Source of the DNA: Bacillus tequilensis KCTC 13622 | Lineage (GTDB): Bacteria > Bacillota > Bacilli > Bacillales > Bacillaceae | DNA: 64,000 nt | Assembly: GCF_000507145.1 (NCBI RefSeq) | Contig: NZ_AYTO01000032.1 | Location: forward strand, 62,001 to 126,000 | Reading direction: 5' to 3' | Notes under the pieces: generated by a model | Told to the model about the DNA's origin: nothing | The model's input: the letters and a program-made list of their open reading frames with translations, nothing else | Database searches by the model: none | Shown: piece after piece, positions 1 to 9,315 of the stretch | Layout: every line of letters begins with the position of its first letter | Position numbering within the stretch: position 1 is the stretch's first letter | Program-made: the position numbers and the translations under genes

Positions 1-110
1 ACTTACGTATTGATAACGCTTACAATAAGAAGTCGTTATTTTCAGACATATCACCTATCGTTTTCGTATTGACGAACGCTTACATGTTGCGGTTATTCTT
101 TCTGTATTTT
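1..110 (-). promoter_or_regulatory. ackA upstream control region with two cre-like sites
   Basis: The next gene leftward, outside the window, should be ackA (acetate kinase), inferred from the conserved ytxK-ackA order. On the minus strand this stretch carries TGTAAGCGTTATCA (positions 24-11), matching the CcpA cre consensus at 13 of 14 positions, and a second site beginning TGTAAGCGTT (84-70). A weaker CodY-like box (37-51, four mismatches to the 15-base consensus) lies between them. Activation of ackA by CcpA and CodY is established in B. subtilis. The boxes are seen; the gene assignment is inference. Confidence 0.7.
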
Positions 111-160
111 GTGTTTCAGAGCCGTATTCAATTCGTCGGTCCGCTCTTTGCGCGCACAAT

Positions 161-205
161 AAAAAAACAGCTTAAGCATCCATCTTCTGACGGCTGCCTA
201 AGCTG
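161..205 (-). terminator. ytxK terminator
   Basis: A ten-base stem (168-177 with 196-205, one G-U type mismatch) is followed on the minus strand by seven T. It separates ytxK from the ackA promoter region. Confidence 0.7.
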
Positions 206-215
206 CTATTGGACC

Positions 216-1202
216 CTATTTTTCTTTTTTAAACCACTCATCCAATTGAGCCATCATATCGAGCATCGCCTTCTGATTGGAGAAAGACGGAAGATTCGCA
301 AGCAGAATTTGGCTCGGCGCTTTCGTCTCCTCTCCTTTTTTCTGAAGCACAAGGATGCTTTTGGCATGAGCCTCGTCTTTAAAAATGGATTTTGGCAGCT
401 GCAACAGGGCGTTGATATGAACCTTTTCTTTGAAAAACTGTTTCAGCTTGTCGCTTTGGGAGCTTTCAAACAAATGATTCGGGATCATAAAAAATAAGTA
501 GCCGCCCGCTTTGGTATGCTTGACGCTCTGTTCAATAAACAGATGATGGGCGAAGGAATGGCCTTCGTCCGCTTTGAGCTCAAACGCTTCTGCTCCTTCA
601 TCATTCGGATAATAGCCGACCGGCAAATCGCATATGACCGTGTCCACTGGATCGATAAACAGCGGCTCAAGGCTGTCCTGATGGAAAAGCTCAAGTTCCT
701 TTTTAAAAAGGTTCGCTTGGGCATACGCGATCTTCAAGAGCACGTCATCAATTTCAATCCCATAGCTGTTCGCCGTTTTTTCAGACAGCTGATTCAGCAC
801 GGTGAACAGAAGGTTCCCCGTTCCGACAGCCGGATCAAGAACCGTCAGTTCCTTTTTGTCCGCCATAAACTTATTCACCAAATAACTGATGAAGAGCCCG
901 ATCGTGTCCGGCGTCATTTGTCTGTTCGGATGAGATATATCTTTCAGTCCTTTTAGGACGGCAAGCTGAAAAGCTTTGCGCACCCACTCGCTCTCATACG
1001 TGCCGAATTCCGCTTTTTCAAGCAGCACCTGAAGCTGTTTGTTTTTCTCATCAGAAAGTTTCAGCTGATCCGTTTTTTCAAGAAAATACATTTCTCCCGC
1101 TTCAGCCAGTGCCTCTATATATGAAATTTGCCATTCATTCTTTATGATGATCGCGGCTTCGTTTAACAGCTCATAAACCGCGCCTATATGGTCTTTTTGC
1201 AT
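216..1202 (-). CDS. ytxK: YtxK, class I SAM-dependent methyltransferase-like protein
   Basis: This 328-residue protein resembles adenine-specific DNA methyltransferases. The SAM-binding motif DPAVGTGN sits at residues 123-130. Where an N6-adenine enzyme would have NPPY, this protein has DLPVGYYP (192-199), so DNA methylation cannot be assumed. The N-terminal 100 residues are helical and variable. The start ATG has a strong AAGGAGG site upstream. It lies between tpx and ackA, each separated by a hairpin terminator. No restriction partner is nearby, which argues against a restriction-modification role. The name is from recognised order and sequence; the substrate is unknown. Confidence 0.9.
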   Translation of the reverse strand: MQKDHIGAVYELLNEAAIIIKNEWQISYIEALAEAGEMYFLEKTDQLKLSDEKNKQLQVLLEKAEFGTYESEWVRKAFQLAVLKGLKDISHPNRQMTPDTIGLFISYLVNKFMADKKELTVLDPAVGTGNLLFTVLNQLSEKTANSYGIEIDDVLLKIAYAQANLFKKELELFHQDSLEPLFIDPVDTVICDLPVGYYPNDEGAEAFELKADEGHSFAHHLFIEQSVKHTKAGGYLFFMIPNHLFESSQSDKLKQFFKEKVHINALLQLPKSIFKDEAHAKSILVLQKKGEETKAPSQILLANLPSFSNQKAMLDMMAQLDEWFKKEK

Positions 1203-1223
1203 CTTGTATTCCTCCTTGCCATG

Positions 1224-1256
1224 AAAAAAGCTCCGGCGGCAGCCTGGAGCTTTTTT
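1224..1256 (-). terminator. tpx terminator
   Basis: An AAAAAAGCTCC stem pairs with GGAGCTTTTTT across a short loop, with A/T runs on both sides. It follows the tpx stop and precedes ytxK. Confidence 0.75.
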
Positions 1257-1262
1257 CCCTGC

Positions 1263-1766
1263 TTACTTCACTAATGCTTTGGCAGCCTCAATTGGCTTTT
1301 CATAGTTCGGGTGGTTTGTTGCTTCGCTTACATATTCAGCGTAAACGACTTTTCCGTTCTCATCAAGGACAAATACGGAACGCGCAAGCAGACGAAGTTC
1401 TTTAATATACACACCGAACGCTTCGCCAAATGACATATCTTTGTGGTCAGACAGTGTTTCCACTTTGTCAATTCCGTTAGCACCGCACCAGCGAGCTTGT
1501 GCAAATGGAAGGTCCGCACTGATTGTGTAGACGTTGACGTCTCCAAGCTTTGCAGCTTCTTCGTTAAAACGGCGTGTTTGCGCATCACAAACACCTGTAT
1601 CAATTGAAGGGATAACAGAAATAATCGTTACCTTTCCTTTCATATCAGCTAACGATTTTTCTTCGAGGCTGTTAGTCAGCACTGTGAAATCAGGAGCTTG
1701 GTCTCCTACTTTCACTTCTTGTCCGACGAGTGTAACCGGACCGCCTTTAAATGTAATTTCAGCCAT
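1263..1766 (-). CDS. tpx: Thiol peroxidase Tpx
   Basis: Tpx is a cytosolic peroxiredoxin that reduces hydroperoxides using thioredoxin. The protein is 167 residues, the usual length. The peroxidatic Cys60 lies in [12 protein letters not shown] with Thr57, and the resolving Cys94 lies in ARWCGANG. An in-frame ATG exists 60 bases upstream, but the start chosen has GGGAGG eight bases before it and gives the family N-terminus [10 protein letters not shown] sigma-A type promoter precedes it. In B. subtilis tpx is part of the Spx disulfide-stress response; I did not see a clear Spx-specific element here. Confidence 0.96.
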   Translation of the reverse strand: MAEITFKGGPVTLVGQEVKVGDQAPDFTVLTNSLEEKSLADMKGKVTIISVIPSIDTGVCDAQTRRFNEEAAKLGDVNVYTISADLPFAQARWCGANGIDKVETLSDHKDMSFGEAFGVYIKELRLLARSVFVLDENGKVVYAEYVSEATNHPNYEKPIEAAKALVK

Positions 1767-1797
1767 TATAATTCCTCCCTTTTGTATGTATGTCTCT

Positions 1798-1826
1798 ATC
1801 ATAGTAAAGTTTCTTGTAAACTGCAA
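1798..1826 (-). promoter_or_regulatory. tpx sigma-A promoter
   Basis: On the minus strand TTGCAG (1826-1821) and TATGAT (1803-1798) are separated by 17 bases, about 30 bases upstream of the tpx start. Confidence 0.6.
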
Positions 1827-1836
1827 AGTTTATGCC

Positions 1837-1869
1837 AAAAAAAAGTTAACTGCGGCCGGCGCAGTTAAC
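1837..1869 (-). terminator. ytfJ terminator
   Basis: A perfect nine-base stem, GTTAACTGC with GCAGTTAAC, is followed on the minus strand by eight T. It ends the ytfI-ytfJ unit. Confidence 0.8.
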
Positions 1870-1874
1870 CTTCT

Positions 1875-2330
1875 TTAATAATTCATATTGTTCATTTGGT
1901 TTTGATTTTGGCCCTGGCCTTGGTTCTTGTTATTTTTCTTAAACATTTGCTGAATGCGTTCTAGTGTTTGAGGGGCTGCGTCTAAAATTTTCTCAATTAA
2001 GTGGGTATTTTCATCTAAGTGAAGCATTCTGATACCGGTCGATCCGACAATTAAAAACGCGATCGGCGTAATGGACACACCGCCCCCGCTTCCGCCTCCG
2101 AAAGGAAGTTTCTGTTCTCTTGTCTCATCGTCTTCCGATTTCTTTTCAGCCGGCTTTCCGCCAAACTCGCTCCCGCCTGCGGCGAATCCGAAGCCAACTT
2201 TAGAAACAGTTAAAATCACGCTTCCATCCGGCGTTTCAACCGGATCTCCGATGATGGTGTTAACATCAATCATTTCTTTCAAGTTTTCCATAGCGGTTTT
2301 CATTAACCCTTGGATGGGATGGTCTGCCAT
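1875..2330 (-). CDS. ytfJ: YtfJ, GerW-family sporulation protein
   Basis: This 151-residue protein belongs to the GerW/YtfJ family, made in the forespore and linked to spore germination. The middle is glycine-rich (GGGSGGGVSITPIAF), and the C-terminus is Asn/Gln-rich and low in complexity. The start MADHPIQG follows GGAGGAAGCGTAT. A longer frame reaching 30 bases further is rejected because it lacks such a site. It is 13 bases downstream of ytfI and probably cotranscribed. The exact biochemical role is unknown. Confidence 0.93.
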   Translation of the reverse strand: MADHPIQGLMKTAMENLKEMIDVNTIIGDPVETPDGSVILTVSKVGFGFAAGGSEFGGKPAEKKSEDDETREQKLPFGGGSGGGVSITPIAFLIVGSTGIRMLHLDENTHLIEKILDAAPQTLERIQQMFKKNNKNQGQGQNQNQMNNMNY

Positions 2331-2343
2331 ATACGCTTCCTCC

Positions 2344-3024
2344 TTAAACTGATGAATCATTCTTTGAAGTCATTCGAGCCGACGGATGCTTCTTTAATAT
2401 GGATAGCTCCCGTCCGTATTTGACGAATTTGAAAGCTGCAAGCATAGCATGTCCAAAGCGAAAAAAGAATATACACTGAAAATGGGTCTTGGAAACAGGG
2501 ACTTGAAACGACGGGATCACTTCATAGACGGGTTTATTCACAAAATCCAGATGGTCGTACAGCATGGCAGCGATACCGCCTTTCACCCCCCATACAGCAC
2601 CGGCTAACACACCTGTCACCGCCGCGTCCTGAATTCCGATAACTGTAATCCATTCGAGTTTTGTGATTTGTAAATGCGCGAGAAAAGACGCACTGATTTT
2701 CCGTAGTCTGGTGACCTGATGCAAAAGCATTTCGATTTTATGAATGCTTTGCTGCACATCGTTTTGTGTAATTTTTTTCTTTCCGCTGCTTTTTTTCATT
2801 TTAGATTCTGTTTTTTGTTTGATATCCACTGTTCCGTCTTCTTTGTTCAGCTTAATCGCCGGGATTGTTTTTTTGATCCGTATGAGGCCAAACAGCGTCG
2901 TGATTTTCAAGGTCAGTTTGTCATTATCATCTGCATGAAGATACTCCATCGCGACATGGATCTTCATTCTGAGAAGCAGTACGATCCCTATGAGTATAAG
3001 AATGGCTGTCAGCACATATACCAT
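2344..3024 (-). CDS. ytfI: YtfI, DUF2953 membrane-anchored protein
   Basis: This 226-residue protein has an N-terminal hydrophobic segment (residues 2-19) and a soluble remainder rich in Lys around residues 75-105. It resembles DUF2953 proteins, which occur next to ytfJ in spore formers. The start is the ATG preceded by AGAGGAAGTGA; an ATG 33 bases upstream overlaps that site and is not used. Position directly upstream of ytfJ suggests a shared role in sporulation, which is inference. Confidence 0.88.
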   Translation of the reverse strand: MVYVLTAILILIGIVLLLRMKIHVAMEYLHADDNDKLTLKITTLFGLIRIKKTIPAIKLNKEDGTVDIKQKTESKMKKSSGKKKITQNDVQQSIHKIEMLLHQVTRLRKISASFLAHLQITKLEWITVIGIQDAAVTGVLAGAVWGVKGGIAAMLYDHLDFVNKPVYEVIPSFQVPVSKTHFQCIFFFRFGHAMLAAFKFVKYGRELSILKKHPSARMTSKNDSSV

Positions 3025-3062
3025 ATTCTTCACTTCCTCTAGGAGCATTATCGCCAATACAG

Positions 3063-3093
3063 AAAAAAATAAACCCGGACAAGGTCCGGGTTT
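3063..3093 (-). terminator. yteJ terminator
   Basis: The stem AAACCCGGAC / GTCCGGGTTT has a three-base loop and a following T-run on the minus strand. Confidence 0.8.
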
Positions 3094-3098
3094 ATCGG

Positions 3099-3593
3099 TT
3101 ATTTACGGTATAATTTTTCATGCACCACAGTCGTATCCGCGATGTAATCATGAATCCCCTGTTTTGTAGGCGAAAAAGCAACGACAATATATAAAATCCA
3201 AATCTTATCGATATACCGCCCGACGACTTCGCGAAAAATCACTGTGCCCCATGTCAGTTTGCGATCCGGCTTCACAGAAACCACTTTCAGGCCGAACACC
3301 ATTTTTCCAAGCGTCTGCCTGAAGAATTTTGTCATCAGCGCAAAATAGGCAAGATACACAACAAGCGTTGTCACACTGTAGGCCGAGAAGGTAAACATGC
3401 CGGATGTTTTCGGCAGATCCAATACGGTAAAGAGGGGAGAAACAAGTAAATGGTTTAATCCCCATACAACGAGCCAATCAAGCAGGAATGCCCAAAAACG
3501 AACCCAAAAGCCGGCATAGGCATGTGTCAGCTGCTCCGCTTCTTGCGGGCCTTTGATGTCCTTGCGCTCTAACTCTTCATATGTCACGTCCAT
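3099..3593 (-). CDS. yteJ: YteJ, RDD-family membrane protein
   Basis: This 164-residue membrane protein carries an RDD domain: the R in [13 protein letters not shown] at residues 29-41 and the DD-type positions in the first membrane helix. Three to four hydrophobic segments are visible. Its start has GGAGGG seven bases upstream, and it lies 12 bases after sppA, so the two form an operon. In B. subtilis yteJ and sppA are described as helping resistance to lantibiotics and peptide processing at the membrane; the molecular role of YteJ is not settled. Confidence 0.9.
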   Translation of the reverse strand: MDVTYEELERKDIKGPQEAEQLTHAYAGFWVRFWAFLLDWLVVWGLNHLLVSPLFTVLDLPKTSGMFTFSAYSVTTLVVYLAYFALMTKFFRQTLGKMVFGLKVVSVKPDRKLTWGTVIFREVVGRYIDKIWILYIVVAFSPTKQGIHDYIADTTVVHEKLYRK

Positions 3594-3605
3594 TATTGAT
3601 CCCTC

Positions 3606-4613
3606 CTACTTCGCATAGAGATACATCATTCTCGGCGAACCGGATTGTGAAAGAATTTCCCTCATATTCAGAAAATCAATTTCACTTTTAAACATTTTGT
3701 TCGCGCCCATGGAAAACAGTGAGCCTAATCCGAAGCTTTCCTCATAGGAAATGACAGAGGCATTTTTCAAATTCTTATGATCCTTTTTCATCGCTGAAAT
3801 GGTATCGTCATAAAAACCAAGCTCATCAACGAGATTCAGTTTTTTCGCCTGACGTCCGTCATACACGCGTCCGTCCGCAATTTTCTTTACCTCTGCTTTC
3901 GACATGCCGCGTCCTTCAGAAATGACATCAACAAAGCCTTCATACGAATTATCAACCATGGTTTGCATGATGTTCTTTTCTTCTTTCGTCATCTCACGGG
4001 CAGGAGACATAATATCCTTATGGGCCCCGCTCTTAATCGTTTCAAAAGAAATGCCGAGCTTATCAGCAAGCTTTGAATAATTGACGCTTTCCATAATGAC
4101 GCCTAGTGACCCGGTCAGGGTTTCCGGCGTTGCAAAAATTTTGTCAGCCGCTGTTGAAATGTAATAGCCGCCGGATGCTGCCATCGATCCCATCGATACG
4201 TAAATCGGTTTTTTTGTTTCTTTTTTGATTTCTTCCAGCTTCTTATGTATTTCTGCACTTTCATATACTCCGCCGCCCGGAGAATTCACCTTCAGAACGA
4301 TGCCTTTGACCGTTTTATCCTCTTTTGCACGCTCAAGGTTTTTTAAAAACGTTTTGTGGTTATATCCGTCTGAACCTAGCAGACTGCTTGAATCCCCATT
4401 ATCCTGAATGGTGCCGCTGACCTCCAATACGGCGATTTTACTTGAGAGACTGCCGTTTTCCAGCGTCTTTTCCTGCGATTCATCCGTCAGTGATGTGAGA
4501 TCCGTTTGAGCGCCATTGACGCTTTCAAAGAAACTCATTGAAATGCTGACGATGATGGACACGCCGAAAATCCCCAAGGCAATCACTAATGCAATCCATC
4601 TTTTTGCATTCAT
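3606..4613 (-). CDS. sppA: Signal peptide peptidase SppA
   Basis: SppA is a membrane serine protease that degrades residual signal peptides and other membrane-embedded peptides. The 335-residue protein has an N-terminal membrane anchor (about residues 6-28) and an S49 ClpP-like domain. The Ser147-Lys199 dyad is visible in MGSMAASGG and SGAHKD. The start MNAKRW follows AAGGAGGAG. A frame extending 45 bases further upstream is not favoured. It is the first gene of sppA-yteJ. Confidence 0.96.
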   Translation of the reverse strand: MNAKRWIALVIALGIFGVSIIVSISMSFFESVNGAQTDLTSLTDESQEKTLENGSLSSKIAVLEVSGTIQDNGDSSSLLGSDGYNHKTFLKNLERAKEDKTVKGIVLKVNSPGGGVYESAEIHKKLEEIKKETKKPIYVSMGSMAASGGYYISTAADKIFATPETLTGSLGVIMESVNYSKLADKLGISFETIKSGAHKDIMSPAREMTKEEKNIMQTMVDNSYEGFVDVISEGRGMSKAEVKKIADGRVYDGRQAKKLNLVDELGFYDDTISAMKKDHKNLKNASVISYEESFGLGSLFSMGANKMFKSEIDFLNMREILSQSGSPRMMYLYAK

Positions 4614-4799
4614 TTTTTTCTCCTCCTTTTTCCAAAACCCTCTCATTATACGATTCAATATGAAAAATGTTTCATTTGATGAGAAAGCTCCGGCTTAACG
4701 GGCTGCCGGCAAACATGGTACACTTATGGCCAAAGGTATTTTACCACAAATACTGGATGGCAGAAAAACTTAAATATGACAGCAAAGGGGAAATGGGAT

Positions 4800-5603
4800 A
4801 TGACCGATCAACGCCGTAATGTTTATTTTTTTCACAAACAGGACCAGAAGACAAACGAACAGGCCAGCTCTTTAATCCAATTGGCTGAAGAGCATGGATT
4901 TACAGTTGTCAACCAGTACTCAGACGCCAATATTATTGCAAGCATTGGCGGGGACGGCACATTTTTGCAGGCGGTCAGAAAAACGAATTTCCGTGACGAC
5001 TGCTTGTACGTCGGCATTACCAAAAAGGGGAAAGCTCATTTATATTGCGACTTTCATAGTGATGAGCGAAAAAAAATGGTCGATGCGATGACGTTTGAAC
5101 AAATTGAAGTCAGAAAGTATCCGCTGATCGAAGTGACAGTAGATAACACCAGTCCTTTCCACTGCTTAAACGAGGTTTCCATCCGTTCAAGCATTATTAA
5201 AACCTTTGTGATGGACGTGCTGATTGACGATCTGCACTTTGAAACGTTCAGAGGAGACGGCTTGATTATCTCAACACCTACAGGCAGCACCGCATATAAC
5301 AAGTCTGTTGCGGGAGCGGTTGTTGATCCGCTGCTTCCATGCATGCAGGTATCCGAGCTTGCATCCCTTAACAATAACACCTACCGGACACTCGGCTCGC
5401 CATTTGTCCTCAGTTCTGACCGAAAGCTGACCCTTCGTGTGGTGCAAGACGGAAATGAACATCCAATCATCGGCTTGGACAATGAAGCGCTCAGCACGAG
5501 AAACGTCAAAACAATCGAAATCAAACTGTCTGACAGGAAAATCAAAACAGTCAAACTAAAGGACAATTCATTTTGGGAGAAAGTGAAGCGTACTTTTTTA
5601 TAG
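4800..5603 (+). CDS. nadK2: NAD kinase 2 (YtdI/PpnKB)
   Basis: This cytosolic enzyme phosphorylates NAD+ to NADP+. The protein is 267 residues with the family signature GGDGT at residues 50-54, the NE pair at 124-125 and TPTGSTAY at 159-166. B. subtilis has two NAD kinases; the sequence matches the YtdI type. The start ATG follows AAAGGGG. A second ATG 24 bases upstream gives a longer product with no better signal. It is transcribed alone and meets ytcJ at a shared bidirectional terminator. Confidence 0.95.
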   Translation: MTDQRRNVYFFHKQDQKTNEQASSLIQLAEEHGFTVVNQYSDANIIASIGGDGTFLQAVRKTNFRDDCLYVGITKKGKAHLYCDFHSDERKKMVDAMTFEQIEVRKYPLIEVTVDNTSPFHCLNEVSIRSSIIKTFVMDVLIDDLHFETFRGDGLIISTPTGSTAYNKSVAGAVVDPLLPCMQVSELASLNNNTYRTLGSPFVLSSDRKLTLRVVQDGNEHPIIGLDNEALSTRNVKTIEIKLSDRKIKTVKLKDNSFWEKVKRTFL

Positions 5604-5607
5604 AAAA

Positions 5608-5640
5608 TGAAAAGGACAGGCGGGAGCCTGTCCTTTTCTT
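5608..5640. terminator. Bidirectional terminator nadK2/ytcJ
   Basis: An eleven-base perfect stem AAAGGACAGGC / GCCTGTCCTTT with A and T flanks serves both converging genes. Confidence 0.8.
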
Positions 5641-7225
5641 ATGTTTCATATACAATCCGGCCGTTGACCACGGTTTTTTTAATATCCAAAAGATGGAGCT
5701 GTTCCGGGTCAATTGTAAACGGATCCTCACTGAGAACCGTAAAATCCGCGTCATAACCTTCCGCAATTTTCCCCCGTGACTTCTCTTTATAAATGATCCC
5801 GGCGCTTCCCTCTGTATAGAGCTTAATCGCTTCATACACAGTTAAGCATTCGTTTTCATTATAACTCGGTCCGTTCTGCTCATGGCTGCTTTTTCTCAGC
5901 ACTGCGGACTGGATGCCAAGAAGCGGGTCAACAGGCTCAATCGGAGCGTCTGAGCCGCCTGCACATAAAATGCCTTTAGACATGAGCGTTTTCCACGCAA
6001 AGGCTGTGTTCATCCGATCTTTTCCGAGACGGTCGATGACCCACGGAAAATCGCTGGCGACAAAATGCGGCTGAAGATCAAGTGCGATCGGCATGCGTGC
6101 TGCTTTTTCAATTAATTCGTCATTCAGCACTTGAGCATGAATCAGCCGATCATGCCGGCCGTTTTTAGGCGGATGCTTTTCAATTGCATGCAGCACTTTT
6201 TCAAAGGCAAGATCGCCGATGACATGAACCGCAACCTCCATGCCTTTTTCTCTCGCTTTTTGAATGAGCCGGCCAAGGGTTTCATCATCATGGACTTGAA
6301 CGCCGTTAGTAGACGGATCGTCCTGATATGGCGCTTTCAGTAAAGCTGTTCTCCCGCCAAGCGCTCCGTCAGCGAAGATTTTCATCGCGCCGAACTCCAC
6401 ATACGGGCCAGACGGCTTCTCCAGCTGCTCCCATCGCTCGAGGGCTTCATGATGAACGAGCAAATGACAGCGGAACGGATACTTTCCGCTGGCGGCGGCT
6501 TTCTCATAAGCTTTCATCGGCACCGAAGCGTCCCCATAATAGGACAAGTCTTCTGAATGTCCGCCTGTCAGGCCTTTTGTCCAGCAGTCCTTTATCGCAG
6601 CCGTAAGCGCCTCATCAACATAGTGCTGGGAGACTGGCGGGAGAGCCTTCAAGATCAAATCCTGCGCCTTATCAAACAAAAGCCCGGCTGGCTCGCCATT
6701 TGCATCTCTTACGATGACGCCGCCGTCAGGGTCAGGAGTGTTTCTTGAAATCCCCGCCGCTTGAAGAGCCGCAGAATTGACGGCTATCGCATGCCGGCAT
6801 ACTCGCTTGAGCAAGACCGGCCTGTTCGGAAATAAGCGATCCAGATCATGCTTATTCAAATAGTCCGGTGTTTCAAACTGATTTTCATTCCAGCCCTCTC
6901 CAATGAGCCAATCGCCTTTTGGAAGCTGTCTTTCTCTTTCCATCGCAGCCTGCAAAATCGCTTCTTTAGAAGTTAATGCTGACAGATCGAGCTGAAGCTG
7001 TTTTTCGCCGTGGCCGATCAAATGTAAATGGCTGTCGACAAACCCGGGAAACATCACTGCTCCGTTCAAACTGATTTCTTCTGTTTCCGCGGACCCGTAC
7101 TTTTTCTTTAGGCGTTCATAGCTGCCGGTACCTTTTATGACACCATCCTCAACATAAACTGCCTCTGTCCGATCGCCTTCTTCGAGCATCGTATAAATGA
7201 AACCGCCATGCCATATCGCCTTCAT
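5639..7225 (-). CDS. ytcJ: YtcJ, amidohydrolase family 3 protein
   Basis: This 528-residue metal-dependent hydrolase is of the YtcJ/exoenzyme-regulatory type. The metal-binding DSHLHL is at residues 64-69, with further FADGALGG and GGSDAP motifs that complete the TIM-barrel site. The natural substrate is not known; relatives hydrolyse N-acyl or formamide groups. It lies 19 bases downstream of ytcI, an acyl-CoA synthetase-like gene, so the two are probably cotranscribed. The ribosome site is modest (GAGAGTGA). Confidence 0.9.
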   Translation of the reverse strand: MKAIWHGGFIYTMLEEGDRTEAVYVEDGVIKGTGSYERLKKKYGSAETEEISLNGAVMFPGFVDSHLHLIGHGEKQLQLDLSALTSKEAILQAAMERERQLPKGDWLIGEGWNENQFETPDYLNKHDLDRLFPNRPVLLKRVCRHAIAVNSAALQAAGISRNTPDPDGGVIVRDANGEPAGLLFDKAQDLILKALPPVSQHYVDEALTAAIKDCWTKGLTGGHSEDLSYYGDASVPMKAYEKAAASGKYPFRCHLLVHHEALERWEQLEKPSGPYVEFGAMKIFADGALGGRTALLKAPYQDDPSTNGVQVHDDETLGRLIQKAREKGMEVAVHVIGDLAFEKVLHAIEKHPPKNGRHDRLIHAQVLNDELIEKAARMPIALDLQPHFVASDFPWVIDRLGKDRMNTAFAWKTLMSKGILCAGGSDAPIEPVDPLLGIQSAVLRKSSHEQNGPSYNENECLTVYEAIKLYTEGSAGIIYKEKSRGKIAEGYDADFTVLSEDPFTIDPEQLHLLDIKKTVVNGRIVYET

Positions 7226-7244
7226 TCACGTTCACTCTCTTTCG

Positions 7245-8834
7245 TTACGCCTTTTTATTGGCTTTGAGCTGTTCTTCGCGTTTTCTTAACTCCACTCGTC
7301 TGATTTTTGCAGAAGCCGTTTTTGGCAGGCTTTCTACAAATTCAATCTCTCTCGGGTATTTGTATGGAGCGGTGATCGTCTTCACATGATTTTGCAGCGT
7401 TTTGACAAGCTCATCACTGCGTTTTCCATGGTCTTGCAGCACAACGTATGCCTTAACGATGGAGCCTCTGATTTCATCAGGGCTTGCGACAACTGCACAT
7501 TCTTTTACTTCAGGGTGCTTAACAAGCGCATCCTCCACTTCGAATGGCCCGATCGTATAGCCGGAGCTGATGATGATATCGTCATTTCGGCTTTCAAACC
7601 AGAAATATCCGTCTTCATCTTTTTTCGCTCTGTCTCCTGTCAGGAAATAATCGCCGCGAATTTGCTTTTTCATTCTTTCCGGATCTTTGTAATATTCCTT
7701 AAAAAGTGCCGGTGTACTCAGATGAACAGCGATATCGCCAACCTCACCCGTTTTACAGATGTCGCCGTCTTCATTAATGATTTCTACTTGATTTCCCGGC
7801 GTCGGTTTTCCCATGCTTCCCGGTCTGATATCCGTATCTTTTAAGACACCTACTAAAAGTGTGCTTTCTGTTTGGCCGTATCCGTCCCGCACCTTAATGC
7901 CAAAGTGCTTTTGGAACACATCAATGACTTCACGGTTGAGCGGTTCGCCTGCGGAAACGGCGCTGTGCAGGGCAGAAAGATCATAGCGGTCCAAGCCTTC
8001 GACCTTCGCCATTAAGCGGTATTCCGTCGGCGTACAGCAGAAAACCTTAATTTTGTATCGGTTTAAAAGCTCTAAATATTTTTCCGCTTTGAATCTGCCG
8101 TGGTACACAAAACCTGTTGCTCCGCTGCCGAGTGTCGCTAAAAACGGGCTCCACACCCACTTTTGCCAGCCAGGGGCAGCAGTCGCCCAGACGATATCCT
8201 TTTCAGAAATATCAAGCCAAGCACCAGCAGATGTTTGTAAATGAGCATATGCCCAACCGTGTGTATGTACAACACCTTTAGGCTGACCAGTTGTTCCTGA
8301 TGTATAAGATAAGAAAGCCATATCTTCTCTTGTTGTGTCAGCTGTTTGGAATTGGCTTCCGTCCGCTTCAATCGATAAGAGATTTTTCCAGCCGGCATCG
8401 TTTTCGCCAATAGACAGCTTAATCAGTTTGTCAGCCGTACTGACATCACGGAAGGCGCCAATAAATGCAGAATAGGCGATGGCTCCTTTCACTTCCGCAT
8501 GCTCAATCCGGTATTCAAGATCTTTCGCACGAAGCATTTCGGAACACGGGATGACAACCATTCCTGATTTCAGGATAGCCAAATAAACAGCATAGGCTTC
8601 AAGCACCCGCGGAACCATTACAATCAGCTTGTCTCCCTTTTTAAATCCAAGGTCAGCCAAAGCAGCTCCGATTTTATTTGTTTCTTCCATCAGCTTTTCA
8701 TATGACCAAGATTTTTGGTTACCCGACTCATCCTCCCACAGAAGGGCGGTTTTTTGTCCGACGGCACTGAACTTTTCCATTTCATTTACTAAGTTGTATT
8801 GCATAGGGGCAATTAAATCTTCTCGTTTTAACAC
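7245..8834 (-). CDS. ytcI: YtcI, acyl-CoA synthetase-like AMP-forming enzyme
   Basis: This 529-residue protein belongs to the ANL superfamily of acyl-AMP and acyl-CoA synthetases. It has the P-loop-like YTSGTTGQPKG, the GDYFLTGDR and RNDDII hinge motifs, and a C-terminal PKTASAKIRR that holds the acylated lysine in acetyl-CoA synthetases. It resembles the AcsA family in this window, but the substrate may be a medium-chain acid. The start is GTG, chosen because GAGGAG lies seven bases before it. A longer frame from an ATG 27 bases upstream is rejected. Confidence 0.9.
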   Translation of the reverse strand: MLKREDLIAPMQYNLVNEMEKFSAVGQKTALLWEDESGNQKSWSYEKLMEETNKIGAALADLGFKKGDKLIVMVPRVLEAYAVYLAILKSGMVVIPCSEMLRAKDLEYRIEHAEVKGAIAYSAFIGAFRDVSTADKLIKLSIGENDAGWKNLLSIEADGSQFQTADTTREDMAFLSYTSGTTGQPKGVVHTHGWAYAHLQTSAGAWLDISEKDIVWATAAPGWQKWVWSPFLATLGSGATGFVYHGRFKAEKYLELLNRYKIKVFCCTPTEYRLMAKVEGLDRYDLSALHSAVSAGEPLNREVIDVFQKHFGIKVRDGYGQTESTLLVGVLKDTDIRPGSMGKPTPGNQVEIINEDGDICKTGEVGDIAVHLSTPALFKEYYKDPERMKKQIRGDYFLTGDRAKKDEDGYFWFESRNDDIIISSGYTIGPFEVEDALVKHPEVKECAVVASPDEIRGSIVKAYVVLQDHGKRSDELVKTLQNHVKTITAPYKYPREIEFVESLPKTASAKIRRVELRKREEQLKANKKA

Positions 8835-8962
8835 GAACAACTCCTCACTTTCTCCATCCATTATACATAAATACAGGCTCTTTCCGTAAGGATATGCCTA
8901 AAAAAGACCTTCGTAAACATAGATTTTATAGGCCACTTGTCCTTTTTTATATATGTAAAAAC

Positions 8963-8990
8963 GAAAAAGAGTGGGGATACCCCCACTCCT
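8963..8990 (-). terminator. sspA terminator
   Basis: GAGTGGGG pairs with CCCCACTC across a short loop, with a T-run on the minus strand. Confidence 0.8.
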
Positions 8991-9013
8991 AAGCCAATAT
9001 GTGAAATTGTAAA

Positions 9014-9223
9014 TTAGAATTGTCCTCCGCCCATGTTTTGTTGAGCAAAAGATACAAGACGTTTTGTGATCTCTCCTCCAACAGAACCGTTAGCGCGAGA
9101 AGTTGTCTCTGCTCCAAGGTTTACACCGAATTCAGAAGCGATTTCTAATTTCATTTGGTCGATAGCTTGAGCAGCTCCTGGTACTAAAAGGTTGTTGCTG
9201 TTACCTGAGTTATTGTTAGCCAT
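9014..9223 (-). CDS. sspA: Small acid-soluble spore protein SspA (alpha type)
   Basis: This 69-residue alpha/beta-type SASP coats forespore DNA, protects it from UV, and is degraded at germination. The germination-protease cleavage region EIASEFGV and the conserved LGAETTSR and [12 protein letters not shown] blocks are visible. The start has an excellent AAGGAGGTGAG site. The longer in-frame ATG 78 bases upstream lies within the promoter and is rejected. A forespore sigma-G promoter lies directly upstream. Confidence 0.97.
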   Translation of the reverse strand: MANNNSGNSNNLLVPGAAQAIDQMKLEIASEFGVNLGAETTSRANGSVGGEITKRLVSFAQQNMGGGQF

Positions 9224-9239
9224 GTGTCTCACCTCCTTG

Positions 9240-9271
9240 TGAGTATAGAATGTGTTAAAACACATGGCTTC
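9240..9271 (-). promoter_or_regulatory. Candidate sigma-G promoter of sspA
   Basis: On the minus strand a TGAATG-like -35 is followed after 18 bases by CATTCTA, fitting the sigma-G pattern (TGAATA, CATNNTA). The position just before the ribosome site suits late forespore expression. Coordinates are approximate. Confidence 0.6.
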
Positions 9272-9315
9272 ATTCAGAAAAACTTTGGTAATTGTATACA
9301 AGAGCTGTAGCTGGT

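Noticed and set aside
1200..1260. Possible second promoter between tpx and ytxK
   Set aside because: Only the terminator stem was visible; no clear -35/-10 pair.
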